This document shows, in pieces, positions 24,401-30,931 of a stretch of 36,416 bases of DNA (its first letter is position 1; each line of letters starts with the position of its first letter). The translations under genes and the position numbers were made by a program. The notes beneath the pieces were generated by a model. The model searched no databases and was not told where the DNA came from. It worked only from the letters and a program-made list of their open reading frames with translations. Source of the stretch: Defluviitaleaceae bacterium (GTDB lineage Bacteria > Bacillota > Clostridia > Lachnospirales > UBA5962); NCBI GenBank assembly GCA_009778165.1, contig WRKF01000178.1, forward strand, positions 1 through 36,416, read 5' to 3'.

Positions 24401-24797
24401 CAGCCCAGTTCCAGGGAGATTCTGCACCACCGAGGATCATTTGAGTTCCTTCCGGTGGATCGTATGCAAAACCTGTTACCGTTAAAATGTCACCAATATA
24501 AAGGTCGGTCCTGTGAATGTCTATGGCGTTCCAGTTAGCTGTTCGTTCGGCGATTTGCAAATATGCGGCACCGTTTAGCTCTACCACGGTAAAGCTAGGG
24601 CCACCGGCTCCTTGCAACCTGGGACCGAAGTCGAAGGCATCGCCAAAATTTTGCCCTTGCATATGTTCTTGCAGACTAAAGATTGTGCCGCCGGGCTCTG
24701 CAAACAGATTAGTGTTTACAAAAGCAAAAGCCAACGCAGCTGTTAATACAAAAGTTAGTCCAATAGCAACCTGCTTGCGTATTTTTCGTAAAATCAT
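21480..24797 (-). CDS. Secreted modular GH10 endo-1,4-beta-xylanase
   Basis: Cleaves internal beta-1,4 bonds of xylan outside the cell. The 1105 residues start with a signal peptide (basic RKIRK, hydrophobic core, probable cleavage near residue 34). Two CBM22-like domains follow (about 35-185 and 210-360), split by a Pro/Ala linker, then a third beta-sandwich (about 365-535) ending in LYIDNINVSYGG. The GH10 barrel spans about 540-940, with acid/base E687 (DVTNEVI) and nucleophile E845 (VTELDI). A putative Ig-like domain and a copper-amine-oxidase-N-like domain (about 1045-1105) complete it. No LPXTG or SLH anchor is seen. AAGGAGG ten bases upstream supports 24797 over the ATG at 24827. Last gene of the xylan operon. 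Confidence 0.93.
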   Translation of the reverse strand: MILRKIRKQVAIGLTFVLTAALAFAFVNTNLFAEPGGTIFSLQEHMQGQNFGDAFDFGPRLQGAGGPSFTVVELNGAAYLQIAERTANWNAIDIHRTDLYIGDILTVTGFAYDPPEGTQMILGGAESPWNWAANTEVSADNYHFSLELTLNAGHFEDDQFVRFRVQTNDDGAEMTFYISEISIVRPEDAVPPADAPPAPAPQPPPAIGDGEGLLIYSLHSDAYVAGASGASNLDGTAFLEVSGTPSVSIENGVLYLTDRSENWHTIDVSLAALDLAFGGTYRFVASGTAEPGTQIAWHRSYAPWTFVSGLVDTPPTGEWVIDATLQYPFVPEMANLRIQTNAAPNVDLTINSISVYALGIAMDFQTLYYITFDNFEIHENYITAGAQMSGSLYNFDGNPVFRLENVTGDYTSGNGNYLRFDLPTPVAAGTYVRISWDVFVPSAENPGNRNIVGPGLNINSMFGQPTAQPTNDQDLSRNIGMDAWYTTTTQFMVSHEVGSHMEHLIFRFRVNDNEQQPSVLYIDNINVSYGGEAAFIPPEWDLGLPSLQEQFLPFFLFGNIYPTTSIMDQFDTRQMYLHHFNAITAENWHKPDNIAPGGFQIPTADSFDFSQADAIVDWAIQNDLTLVGHAFVWHSQSPNWLFWESDGVPHTRAQARENMHFYISTLANHFVQRGVLGKFYSWDVTNEVIASGGGTWNGDLDDWNAGDWRTQMRETSPWFMAYANGYNPAAGEHPSDFVYDAFVFARHYFPYSILYYNDYNEEVPAKRNAIAQMVEQLNERWANDFENNPEAVPVGQVYTGRLLIEAIGMQSHFHMPMGGWSTNFDNVRPAIERFAATGTILSVTELDITVGAHGAGATSFPDGLSDYYLQRQAELYARIFNYYLEFANYIQRVSLWGLADNQSWRAPGHPLIFDGSFTAKPAFFAILDTVANAPTPAVQAPNFVTTALPIAAAGSHYITQIAVERNNHSPVRFSATGLPQGLVMHSTTGVIEGTTTQVGTHEVSVTVSNLNFATPQTFTLTVAQGEGIAAPVEAPVAQVDIVDTEELVWIRQFAENLGFSVDWFEATQTITITNDAGFYTSFSPDNIVDGRAYVTLGFAEQLLEQ

Positions 24798-24846
24798 GTG
24801 TTTTGTTCCTCCTTTTTGTTCTACCATAACATACCGGGGGGATAGT

Positions 24847-25815
24847 TCAACACTCCCACTTAGTTTCTGACTTATATATATCGCCCGGTTTTAGTATTAT
24901 GGAGGGAAAGTTTGGGTGGTTTATTGCATCGGGTAGCCTTTGGGTTTCTAAACAGAGAGCAGTTTGTTTGTTTGGCAAAGAGTTGCCGGTGTATACTACA
25001 ACCCCGGGGGCAGTTGTGCTTACTGTTAAACGCCGCCCTGTTTTTGGATGATGTAGTATTACATTATCTGCGTTTTTGTTTAGAACGTATGGGTGGTCTA
25101 TCCCATTTGGCAAAAGTTTCAAAGCTCCTCCTATTTCTTTGCTTTTTGTGAAATCCAGCGGGGTATTTAATATATTTGTGAAATTGCCTGTGGGAGTCAA
25201 GTCGTCGTTTAATTCACAAATATTATCCCCGGGGATTGTCAGAAAATGGTCGGATATACTTTCACCAAAGTTTCCGCTGAGGTTGAAGTAGCTATGGTTT
25301 GTAAGGCTTACGATTGTGTTTTTTGTTGTTGTGGCATGGTAGTTTATTGTTAAAGTGTTCTCTACCAGGGTATAGGAAACATTTACCGTCAACTCACCCG
25401 GGTATCCCTCTTCTCCATCCGGGCTTATGTATGTAAGAGATAGGGTTGTGTTATCGTGTTCCTTGGTTGACCATAGCACTTTGTTAAAACCAACATTGCC
25501 CCCATGAAGATGGAGGTTTTCGCTATTTCGGGATAGTCGGTATTGTTTACCGTCAAGCATGAAAAGCCCATTCGTAATGCGGCCGCTTGTGCGTCCACAA
25601 ATACAGCCCAGGTAATACGTGTCATTTTCGTATTCTTCCAGTGTGTTATGTCCAAGGACTATATTGGCTAGTTTTCCTTGTTTGTCTGGAGTTAAAAATT
25701 TCGTGATTATGCCACCATATTCTATAACTTCTATTTCTGTACCTGTGCTGCTTGTTAGAGTATAGGCATATACATCCTTGCCGTTATGCTTCCCAAAGAG
25801 CCGTTTTTTTATCAC
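24847..25815 (-). CDS. Aldose 1-epimerase (galactose mutarotase family)
   Basis: Interconverts alpha and beta anomers of aldoses such as xylose, glucose or galactose. Of 322 residues, EVIEYGGIITKFLTPDKQG is the family opening. NHSYFNLSG carries the catalytic-acid His region and LCLETQRLPDAINHPNF the catalytic-base Glu. The GTG at 25815 is taken as start because GGAGG lies eight bases before it and homologues begin at IKKRLFG. The longer frame upstream would overlap the preceding gene. It lies between GH43 and GH10 genes, which suggests xylose anomers as the substrate. Confidence 0.9.
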   Translation of the reverse strand: MIKKRLFGKHNGKDVYAYTLTSSTGTEIEVIEYGGIITKFLTPDKQGKLANIVLGHNTLEEYENDTYYLGCICGRTSGRITNGLFMLDGKQYRLSRNSENLHLHGGNVGFNKVLWSTKEHDNTTLSLTYISPDGEEGYPGELTVNVSYTLVENTLTINYHATTTKNTIVSLTNHSYFNLSGNFGESISDHFLTIPGDNICELNDDLTPTGNFTNILNTPLDFTKSKEIGGALKLLPNGIDHPYVLNKNADNVILHHPKTGRRLTVSTTAPGVVVYTGNSLPNKQTALCLETQRLPDAINHPNFPSIILKPGDIYKSETKWEC

Positions 25816-25852
25816 CAGTATAACCTCCAAATAACATGTCATGAACCGACTT

Positions 25853-27469
25853 TTAAGACTTTTCCTCGTACTTAAAGTAGTCAAAATCTGCCGCACCACG
25901 ATCCCCGGAGGTATCTATGCAGTGCATACCAACAAAAGCCCCGGTAAAGAACCCGGATTCTTCTATGTAGTCGTCGGAGAGCTTGTAGCTATCAAACTTT
26001 TGCGGTATTTGAGTAAACGTTTTCCCGTCAAAAGAGTAGCTAAAAGTATAGTGCATTTGCTCCACATCTACACGGAAATACACTGCTGCAACGTCGGCCG
26101 GCACAGGAATCTGCCCATCACTCCCCAATGGGTAGCTTACCCTTTGCCGATCACATGTCATAATATCAATCACTTTACCCTTTTTTTCGCTAAGGGTTAG
26201 GTGAACACTGGTCCAGTTTTTTGTGTTGTAGTAGCATACAAGCCCTGCCTGCTGCTGAAAAGAAGTTGGGTTAAACTCCAGCTTTGTTTCAGCTGTAAAG
26301 GTAAAACTTTGCCATCTGCGAGCCACAAGAGATTGTTCAAAAAGAGAATGGAAGGATTGACGACCATATAACCGCAAATGCCCAGGGCGGGAAGTCAGGC
26401 AACCCAAGTTTTTATCGAAAGGTATTCGCAATGTGTTAAAATGGTGGTTTAATTTTGGCTCGTCAAAATCGTCTACGGTTGGGTAGTCTGCGGGCCATTT
26501 TACCTCCGGCAAATCCGGTGCTTCTACCTCAACAGAGGGTTTGTTGCCGCCTACTACATATGGCCAATCATCTTCCCAGTATAGCTTTTGTATAGATGTT
26601 TCACGACCTAGTTGGCAAAAGCCTCGGCTTTGAGTGATAGGCACACCGGGAAGCCTTGTGGGGCGACCCATCAAATGAGCCAGGTACCACTCCCCATTTT
26701 GGGTTTCTACCATAGATGCGTGGCCGGCTTTTTGTAAAGGAATAAGGGGATATGTCCAAGATGTTAAAATAGGATTTTGCGGATGAAGTTCATAAGGGCC
26801 GTCTACATTTTTGGAACGAGCCAATGTAACGGCATGTTCAAACTTTGTGCCGCCTTCTGCGGTGATTAAGTAATAGTAGTCTTTTACCTTGAAAATGTGA
26901 GGTGCTTCTACAAGCCCAAGCTCCGTGCCTTTAAAAATGACTTTTTTGTCGCCTGTCAGCTTGCGGTTTTTGTAGTCGTATTCTTGTAGCACAATGCCGT
27001 AAAAAGAATGGTTGTAAGACCGCTGATCCCAAACCATATTTACAAACCATTTACGCCCATCTGTATCATGGAACAGGGAAGGGTCAAACCCGGAACCATT
27101 CATATAAATTGGCTCGCTCCACTCCCCATCTATTGTGGTACATGTTACTAAATAGTTTGTTACGTCTTTCCAAGCACCGCCGGTAACTTTTACATCGCTG
27201 TAAATAAGCCAAAACTGACCGTCGGCATAGGTTAGAGCGGGAGCCCAAACACCACCGCTGTCGGGGTTTCCTTTCATATCCAACTGGCTCACCCTTTGCA
27301 GAGGATTACTCACTAAACGCCAGTTAACCAAATCTTTGGAGTGATGTATTTGAACACCGGGAAACCACTCAAAGGTAGAAACGGCTATGTAGTAGTCGTC
27401 ACCAACTCTACAAATGCTCGGGTCGGGATTGAATCCCTTTAAAACAGGGTTATGTATCGTTTTTTTCAT
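25853..27469 (-). CDS. GH43 beta-xylosidase (or arabinofuranosidase)
   Basis: Intracellular five-bladed beta-propeller glycosidase releasing xylose from xylo-oligosaccharides; no signal peptide is present. Of 538 residues, D16 in FNPDPS is the general base, D129 in GSGFDPSLFHD the pKa modulator and E188 in LVEAPHIF the general acid. STFEWFPGVQIHHSKDLVNW is typical of GH43 beta-xylosidases with a C-terminal beta-sandwich, and that domain spans about 345-538. AAGGAGG eight bases upstream fixes the start. It is first in the operon, followed by the epimerase and the secreted GH10 xylanase. Arabinofuranosidase side activity is common and cannot be excluded. Confidence 0.93.
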   Translation of the reverse strand: MKKTIHNPVLKGFNPDPSICRVGDDYYIAVSTFEWFPGVQIHHSKDLVNWRLVSNPLQRVSQLDMKGNPDSGGVWAPALTYADGQFWLIYSDVKVTGGAWKDVTNYLVTCTTIDGEWSEPIYMNGSGFDPSLFHDTDGRKWFVNMVWDQRSYNHSFYGIVLQEYDYKNRKLTGDKKVIFKGTELGLVEAPHIFKVKDYYYLITAEGGTKFEHAVTLARSKNVDGPYELHPQNPILTSWTYPLIPLQKAGHASMVETQNGEWYLAHLMGRPTRLPGVPITQSRGFCQLGRETSIQKLYWEDDWPYVVGGNKPSVEVEAPDLPEVKWPADYPTVDDFDEPKLNHHFNTLRIPFDKNLGCLTSRPGHLRLYGRQSFHSLFEQSLVARRWQSFTFTAETKLEFNPTSFQQQAGLVCYYNTKNWTSVHLTLSEKKGKVIDIMTCDRQRVSYPLGSDGQIPVPADVAAVYFRVDVEQMHYTFSYSFDGKTFTQIPQKFDSYKLSDDYIEESGFFTGAFVGMHCIDTSGDRGAADFDYFKYEEKS

Positions 27470-27504
27470 GTTTCTTCCTCCTTGTATATTTTTTTATGTT
27501 AACT

Positions 27505-27548
27505 AGTATAGCATATTAGTATGAATTTGTATAGCTTTTTGGCATACT
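27505..27548 (-). promoter_or_regulatory. Xylan-operon promoter with repeated AGTAT motifs
   Basis: On the minus strand TATACA (27533-27528, 4/6) and TATACT (27510-27505, 5/6) are 17 bp apart. Related words on the plus strand are AGTATAGC (27505-27512), AGTATG (27518-27523), TGTATAGC (27528-27535) and, inverted, GGCATACT (27541-27548). They overlap the promoter and look like an operator cluster for a regulator not encoded in this window. Confidence 0.5.
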
Positions 27549-27623
27549 TCTAACTGGAAAATTTGGGCATGAGTTTTGGGAGTGTTGCAAAAAAACTTCT
27601 ATACTGTTAAAATATGTGAGTAG

Positions 27624-27660
27624 CTATAGTAGTTCCGCTATGCGTGGAATTGCCATATAG
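27624..27660. repeat. Imperfect intergenic palindrome
   Basis: CTATAGTAGTTCCGC at the left and TGGAATTGCCATATAG at the right form an imperfect hairpin with a short loop. It shares arms (AGTTCCG, GGAATTG) with the repeat between phoH and pgpH. It ends about 20 bp before the start of the next gene. Confidence 0.45.
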
Positions 27661-27680
27661 TATAAAATAAGGAGGAAAAA

Positions 27681-27932
27681 ATGACAATTACAAAAGAAAG
27701 GCAACGCTGTTTGGATGTAATAACCTCTGTACCGGAAGAATATATAGAATATTTGCAGGTAATGCTAATAGATGCATTTGACGAAATAATGATAGAGGAA
27801 GAAAGACGTGAAATGGAGGAGTATAAAGCCGATATGATGGATATATATGAATGTACATATCCGGACGGCGACTACCCCGAAACATTTGAAGAATTTTTGG
27901 CGAGATGCAGGAAAGAACGCGGATTAAAGTAA
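27681..27932 (+). CDS. Small acidic hypothetical protein
   Basis: An 83-residue protein with a strong ribosome-binding site (AAGGAGG about six bases before the ATG). It is rich in Glu and Asp and mostly helical, with a run of acidic and methionine residues in the middle (IMIEEERREMEEYKADMMDI). The end is FEEFLARCRKERGLK, like many small antitoxin-type or adaptor proteins. I do not recognise a family. It stands alone between the xylan operon and dusB, with a hairpin terminator directly after it, and no toxin-like partner is adjacent. Confidence 0.7.
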   Translation: MTITKERQRCLDVITSVPEEYIEYLQVMLIDAFDEIMIEEERREMEEYKADMMDIYECTYPDGDYPETFEEFLARCRKERGLK

Positions 27933-27953
27933 TACCAGATATGTGCCGAATAT

Positions 27954-28003
27954 AGCAAATTAACTTTTCGTTATTCCTTGTAAATCAGAAAAGTTAATTT
28001 GCT
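27954..28003. terminator. Bidirectional terminator covering the dusB stop codon
   Basis: A perfect 16-bp stem (AGCAAATTAACTTTTC at 27954-27969 with its complement at 27988-28003) has an 18-base loop. It lies between the convergent small acidic gene and dusB. The dusB stop at 27994-27996 is inside the right arm, so the last dusB codons form part of the hairpin. Confidence 0.75.
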
Positions 28004-28968
28004 GTATAAATAGACATAACATCTTTTAATTGATCGTAGGTGGAGGCTTTATTTATTTGTGTTCGCAAAGCGGCTGCTCCCGGCAACCCCTTTATATACC
28101 AACCGCAATGCTTGCGCATTTCTCGTATTGCTACATGCTCACCACGATATAATATTGAGCGGTACACGTGTTCCAAACACGTTTCCATTTTTTCCTTTGG
28201 GGTAGGATCCGGAAGTGTTTCTCCTGTTTTGAAAAAATGGATTAGCTTGCTAAATATCCAAGGATTACCGAAGGTTCCACGACCTATCATTAGTGCATCC
28301 GCCCCCGTTGTTGAAAAAGTCTTTTTTGCGGATTCTGTATCTACAACGTCTCCGCTGGCAATAACCGGTATGGTAACAGATTCTTTTACTTTAGCAATAA
28401 TGTCTAAATCTACAACGCCTTCATACTGTTGCTCTCTTGTGCGTCCGTGTACGGCGATTGCCACAGCACCCCCGGCTTCGGCTTCTTTTGCTACTTCCAA
28501 TGCAGTAACTTTGCCATTTATCCCTTTTCGTATTTTTACCGTAACGGGTTTTTTTATTGCACGGCTAACCGTACGCACAATCTCACCAACCTTTTTGGGG
28601 AATTCTATAAGGGCGGAACCTTCGCCGTTATTCACTATTTTTTTTGCCGGACAACCCATATTAATATCCAAAATATCAAAGGGCAAATGCTCGATTTTTT
28701 GGGCGGCACTCGCTAAAATTTTTGGGTCGGAACCAAAAATTTGCAACGTAGTGGGTCGCTCTTTTTCGGATGTTTGGGTTAAAAACTGAGTATTGGCACT
28801 TTCGTAAAGAATCCCCTTGGCACTAATCAATTCGGTATATACAAGGAATGCCCCATGGCTTTTGCAAATTTCTCTAAAAACCAGGTCTGTAACTCCTGCC
28901 ATGGGCGCTAAAAAAATATTTCCGGGTATATCAAGATTTCCTATTTTTATTGGTTTTAAGAGGCTCAA
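27994..28968 (-). CDS. dusB: tRNA-dihydrouridine synthase DusB
   Basis: FMN enzyme reducing specific uridines of tRNA to dihydrouridine. Of 324 residues, the TIM barrel shows NIFLAPMAGVTD (FMN loop), LDINMGCPAKKI with the catalytic Cys, VKIRKGI, AVHGRTREQQYEG, IASGDV and MIGRGTFGNPWIF. The C-terminal helical tRNA-binding domain includes REMRKHCGWYIKGLPGA. The likely start is TTG at 28968, since AAAGGAG lies eight bases upstream; the GTG at 28977 overlaps that site. It is the last gene of the run tsaD-dusB, 21 bp after tsaD. Confidence 0.94.
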   Translation of the reverse strand: MSLLKPIKIGNLDIPGNIFLAPMAGVTDLVFREICKSHGAFLVYTELISAKGILYESANTQFLTQTSEKERPTTLQIFGSDPKILASAAQKIEHLPFDILDINMGCPAKKIVNNGEGSALIEFPKKVGEIVRTVSRAIKKPVTVKIRKGINGKVTALEVAKEAEAGGAVAIAVHGRTREQQYEGVVDLDIIAKVKESVTIPVIASGDVVDTESAKKTFSTTGADALMIGRGTFGNPWIFSKLIHFFKTGETLPDPTPKEKMETCLEHVYRSILYRGEHVAIREMRKHCGWYIKGLPGAAALRTQINKASTYDQLKDVMSIYTAN

Positions 28969-28989
28969 TTTGTACACTCCTTTAGCAAA

Positions 28990-29991
28990 TTACAATGAAA
29001 TAACCGCATGGGCATTAGTATTTAGTGGAGATAACTCGCCTTGCAAAAATTTGTAATACCCCAGAGCAGCTATCATTGCACCATTGTCTGTACAAAAAAC
29101 AGGCTTGGGTATATGATAGTCAATACCCAACTCCTCTGCAAGAGATTGTATTTTGTTGCGCAAAAGGCTATTGCAAGCTACACCACCACATACCGTCAGG
29201 GTAGTGGCTTTGGTTTGCTTTATTGCAACAGCGGTCTTTTTTATTAACACATCTATTGCCGCTTTTTGAAAACTAGCGGCAATATCTTTATTTACTATTT
29301 CCTCGTTTTTCATTGTTTTTGTGTTGATATAGTTTATAACAGCGGATTTTAGCCCACTATAACTAAAATCCAACCCTTGGTTGGCAAAAGCCATGGGAAA
29401 AGGGATATTTGGAACACCTTCTTTTGCTAAAGCATCCAGTGCCGGACCGCCCGGATACGGGAGTTTTAACAAACGAGCTACTTTGTCGTAAGCCTCACCT
29501 ACAGCATCATCTTGTGTGCTACCCAGTATGTTGTATGTATGGTAATCTACCACATTTATAAGCATGGTATGACCACCACTCACCACCAAACACAAAAAGG
29601 GCGGTGCAACATGGCTTTCCAAAAAATTGCTTGCAATATGGCCCTGTATATGATGAACAGCCACAAAAGGCAAATCTGCACCATATGCCAGTGCCTTGCC
29701 GTAATTTAACCCAACCAAAAGAGCCCCGATAAGGCCAGGTCCGTTTGTTGCGGCTATTGCCGAAAGCTCTCTAATGGTTATACCTGCCTGTTCCAAAGCA
29801 CAATCCACCACTTGGCTAATATTTTCTATGTGTTTACGAGCCGCTACCTCCGGTACCACTCCACCAAACTGAGCTTGGTATTGGGCAGAAGACGCAATAA
29901 CGTTAGAAAGCACCCGCCTTCCATCTGCCACCACGGCGGCAGAAGTTTCGTCGCAAGATGTTTCTATTCCTAAAATTTTAATGTCGGTCAT
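28990..29991 (-). CDS. tsaD: tRNA N6-adenosine threonylcarbamoyltransferase TsaD
   Basis: Kae1/ASKHA-fold enzyme that transfers the threonylcarbamoyl group to A37 of ANN-decoding tRNAs, working with TsaB and TsaE. Of 333 residues, the start is ILGIETSCDETSAAVV. The metal-binding motif is VHHIQGHIASN, where the Glu of H-x-E-G-H is Gln; this position varies in Bacillota. NGPGLIGALLVGLNYGKALA and the C-terminal CTDNGAMIAALGYY are conserved. I chose the ATG at 29991; one at 30018 is also in frame. The start overlaps the end of the RNase Z gene, suggesting coupling. Confidence 0.95.
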   Translation of the reverse strand: MTDIKILGIETSCDETSAAVVADGRRVLSNVIASSAQYQAQFGGVVPEVAARKHIENISQVVDCALEQAGITIRELSAIAATNGPGLIGALLVGLNYGKALAYGADLPFVAVHHIQGHIASNFLESHVAPPFLCLVVSGGHTMLINVVDYHTYNILGSTQDDAVGEAYDKVARLLKLPYPGGPALDALAKEGVPNIPFPMAFANQGLDFSYSGLKSAVINYINTKTMKNEEIVNKDIAASFQKAAIDVLIKKTAVAIKQTKATTLTVCGGVACNSLLRNKIQSLAEELGIDYHIPKPVFCTDNGAMIAALGYYKFLQGELSPLNTNAHAVISL

Positions 29992-30889
29992 AATATGCCA
30001 ATGTGGTAGTTTTGCCATCGTAGCCTATGTGGGTGTTAGGGAAAATAGCCTGCGCTACGTGCAAAAATTCTGACGGCTCTGTTAAAGCGGGGCTGTAGTG
30101 GGTTAACCACAGTTCCTTTACTCCGGCTCTTTTTGCCAAAACAGCAGCTTCGCTAAATAGCATGTGTTTGTATTCTTGAGCCTTTGGTAGTTTTTCGTCT
30201 TCGCCGTAAATGCCCTCACAAATAAACAAATCTGCACCACCGGCAAATTCGACAAGTTCCTCTACGGGGCGGCTGTCTGTACAGTAAGCTATTTTAAAGC
30301 CCTGTCGCGGAGGTCCCATTACCATGGCACTTTCTACAACTCTGCTGTTGTGTACTATGTTTTCGCCCTTTTGTAAAAGAGAATAATACTTTGGCGAAAG
30401 ACCCATCTCTCTGGCCTTTTCTACGTTAAACTTGCCTGCTCTGTGAGTTTGTATACAGTAGGCTAAGCAGGCTATGCCGTGGTCTACAGATAGTGTGTTG
30501 ATCGTCATTTCGTCTACTTTTATTTTTTCGCCTCCAATACACTCCCTATATATTATAGGGAAGGGGAGACCACGGGCAATAACCAACAAACTTTCTATTA
30601 AAGTCTCAAGCCCCGTTGGACCGACAATAGTCATTGCCGTTGTTTTGCCGGAATTTGCAATTGTGTGCAAAAGCCCGGGTAACCCGGAAACATGATCCGC
30701 ATGAAAATGGGTTATACAAATTGTATCTATATTTTTGAAACCCCAACCCAAAATATTTAGGCTAACTTGGGTACCCTCGCCACAGTCTATTAAAATAGTG
30801 TTTGTTTTGTAACGCAGTATAGCAGAGGATAAGAATCTGTGTGGCAAAGGCATCATTCCTCCTGTGCCAACTAGGGAAATATCCAACAT
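29978..30889 (-). CDS. rnz: Ribonuclease Z
   Basis: Metallo-beta-lactamase-fold endonuclease that removes 3' trailers from tRNA precursors; relevant here because the visible tRNA lacks an encoded CCA. Of 303 residues, the N-terminus is LVGTGGMMPLPHRFLSS. The zinc site is HFHADHVSGLPGLL (H-x-H-x-D-H near 60-65), and the later ligands lie around SVDHGI, YCTDSRP and LTHYSP. Length agrees with the family. It overlaps tsaD downstream by 14 bp. CAGGT about eight bases upstream is a modest ribosome-binding site. Confidence 0.95.
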   Translation of the reverse strand: MLDISLVGTGGMMPLPHRFLSSAILRYKTNTILIDCGEGTQVSLNILGWGFKNIDTICITHFHADHVSGLPGLLHTIANSGKTTAMTIVGPTGLETLIESLLVIARGLPFPIIYRECIGGEKIKVDEMTINTLSVDHGIACLAYCIQTHRAGKFNVEKAREMGLSPKYYSLLQKGENIVHNSRVVESAMVMGPPRQGFKIAYCTDSRPVEELVEFAGGADLFICEGIYGEDEKLPKAQEYKHMLFSEAAVLAKRAGVKELWLTHYSPALTEPSEFLHVAQAIFPNTHIGYDGKTTTLAYYDRH

Positions 30890-30931
30890 CTTTATTACCT
30901 GTTTTTCTTTCCATTATAATACTTATAATTT

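Noticed and set aside
28040-28789. A 249-codon frame antisense to dusB
   Set aside because: dusB is unmistakable on the other strand. The antisense frame is Ser/Pro/Ile-rich shadow composition without a ribosome-binding site.
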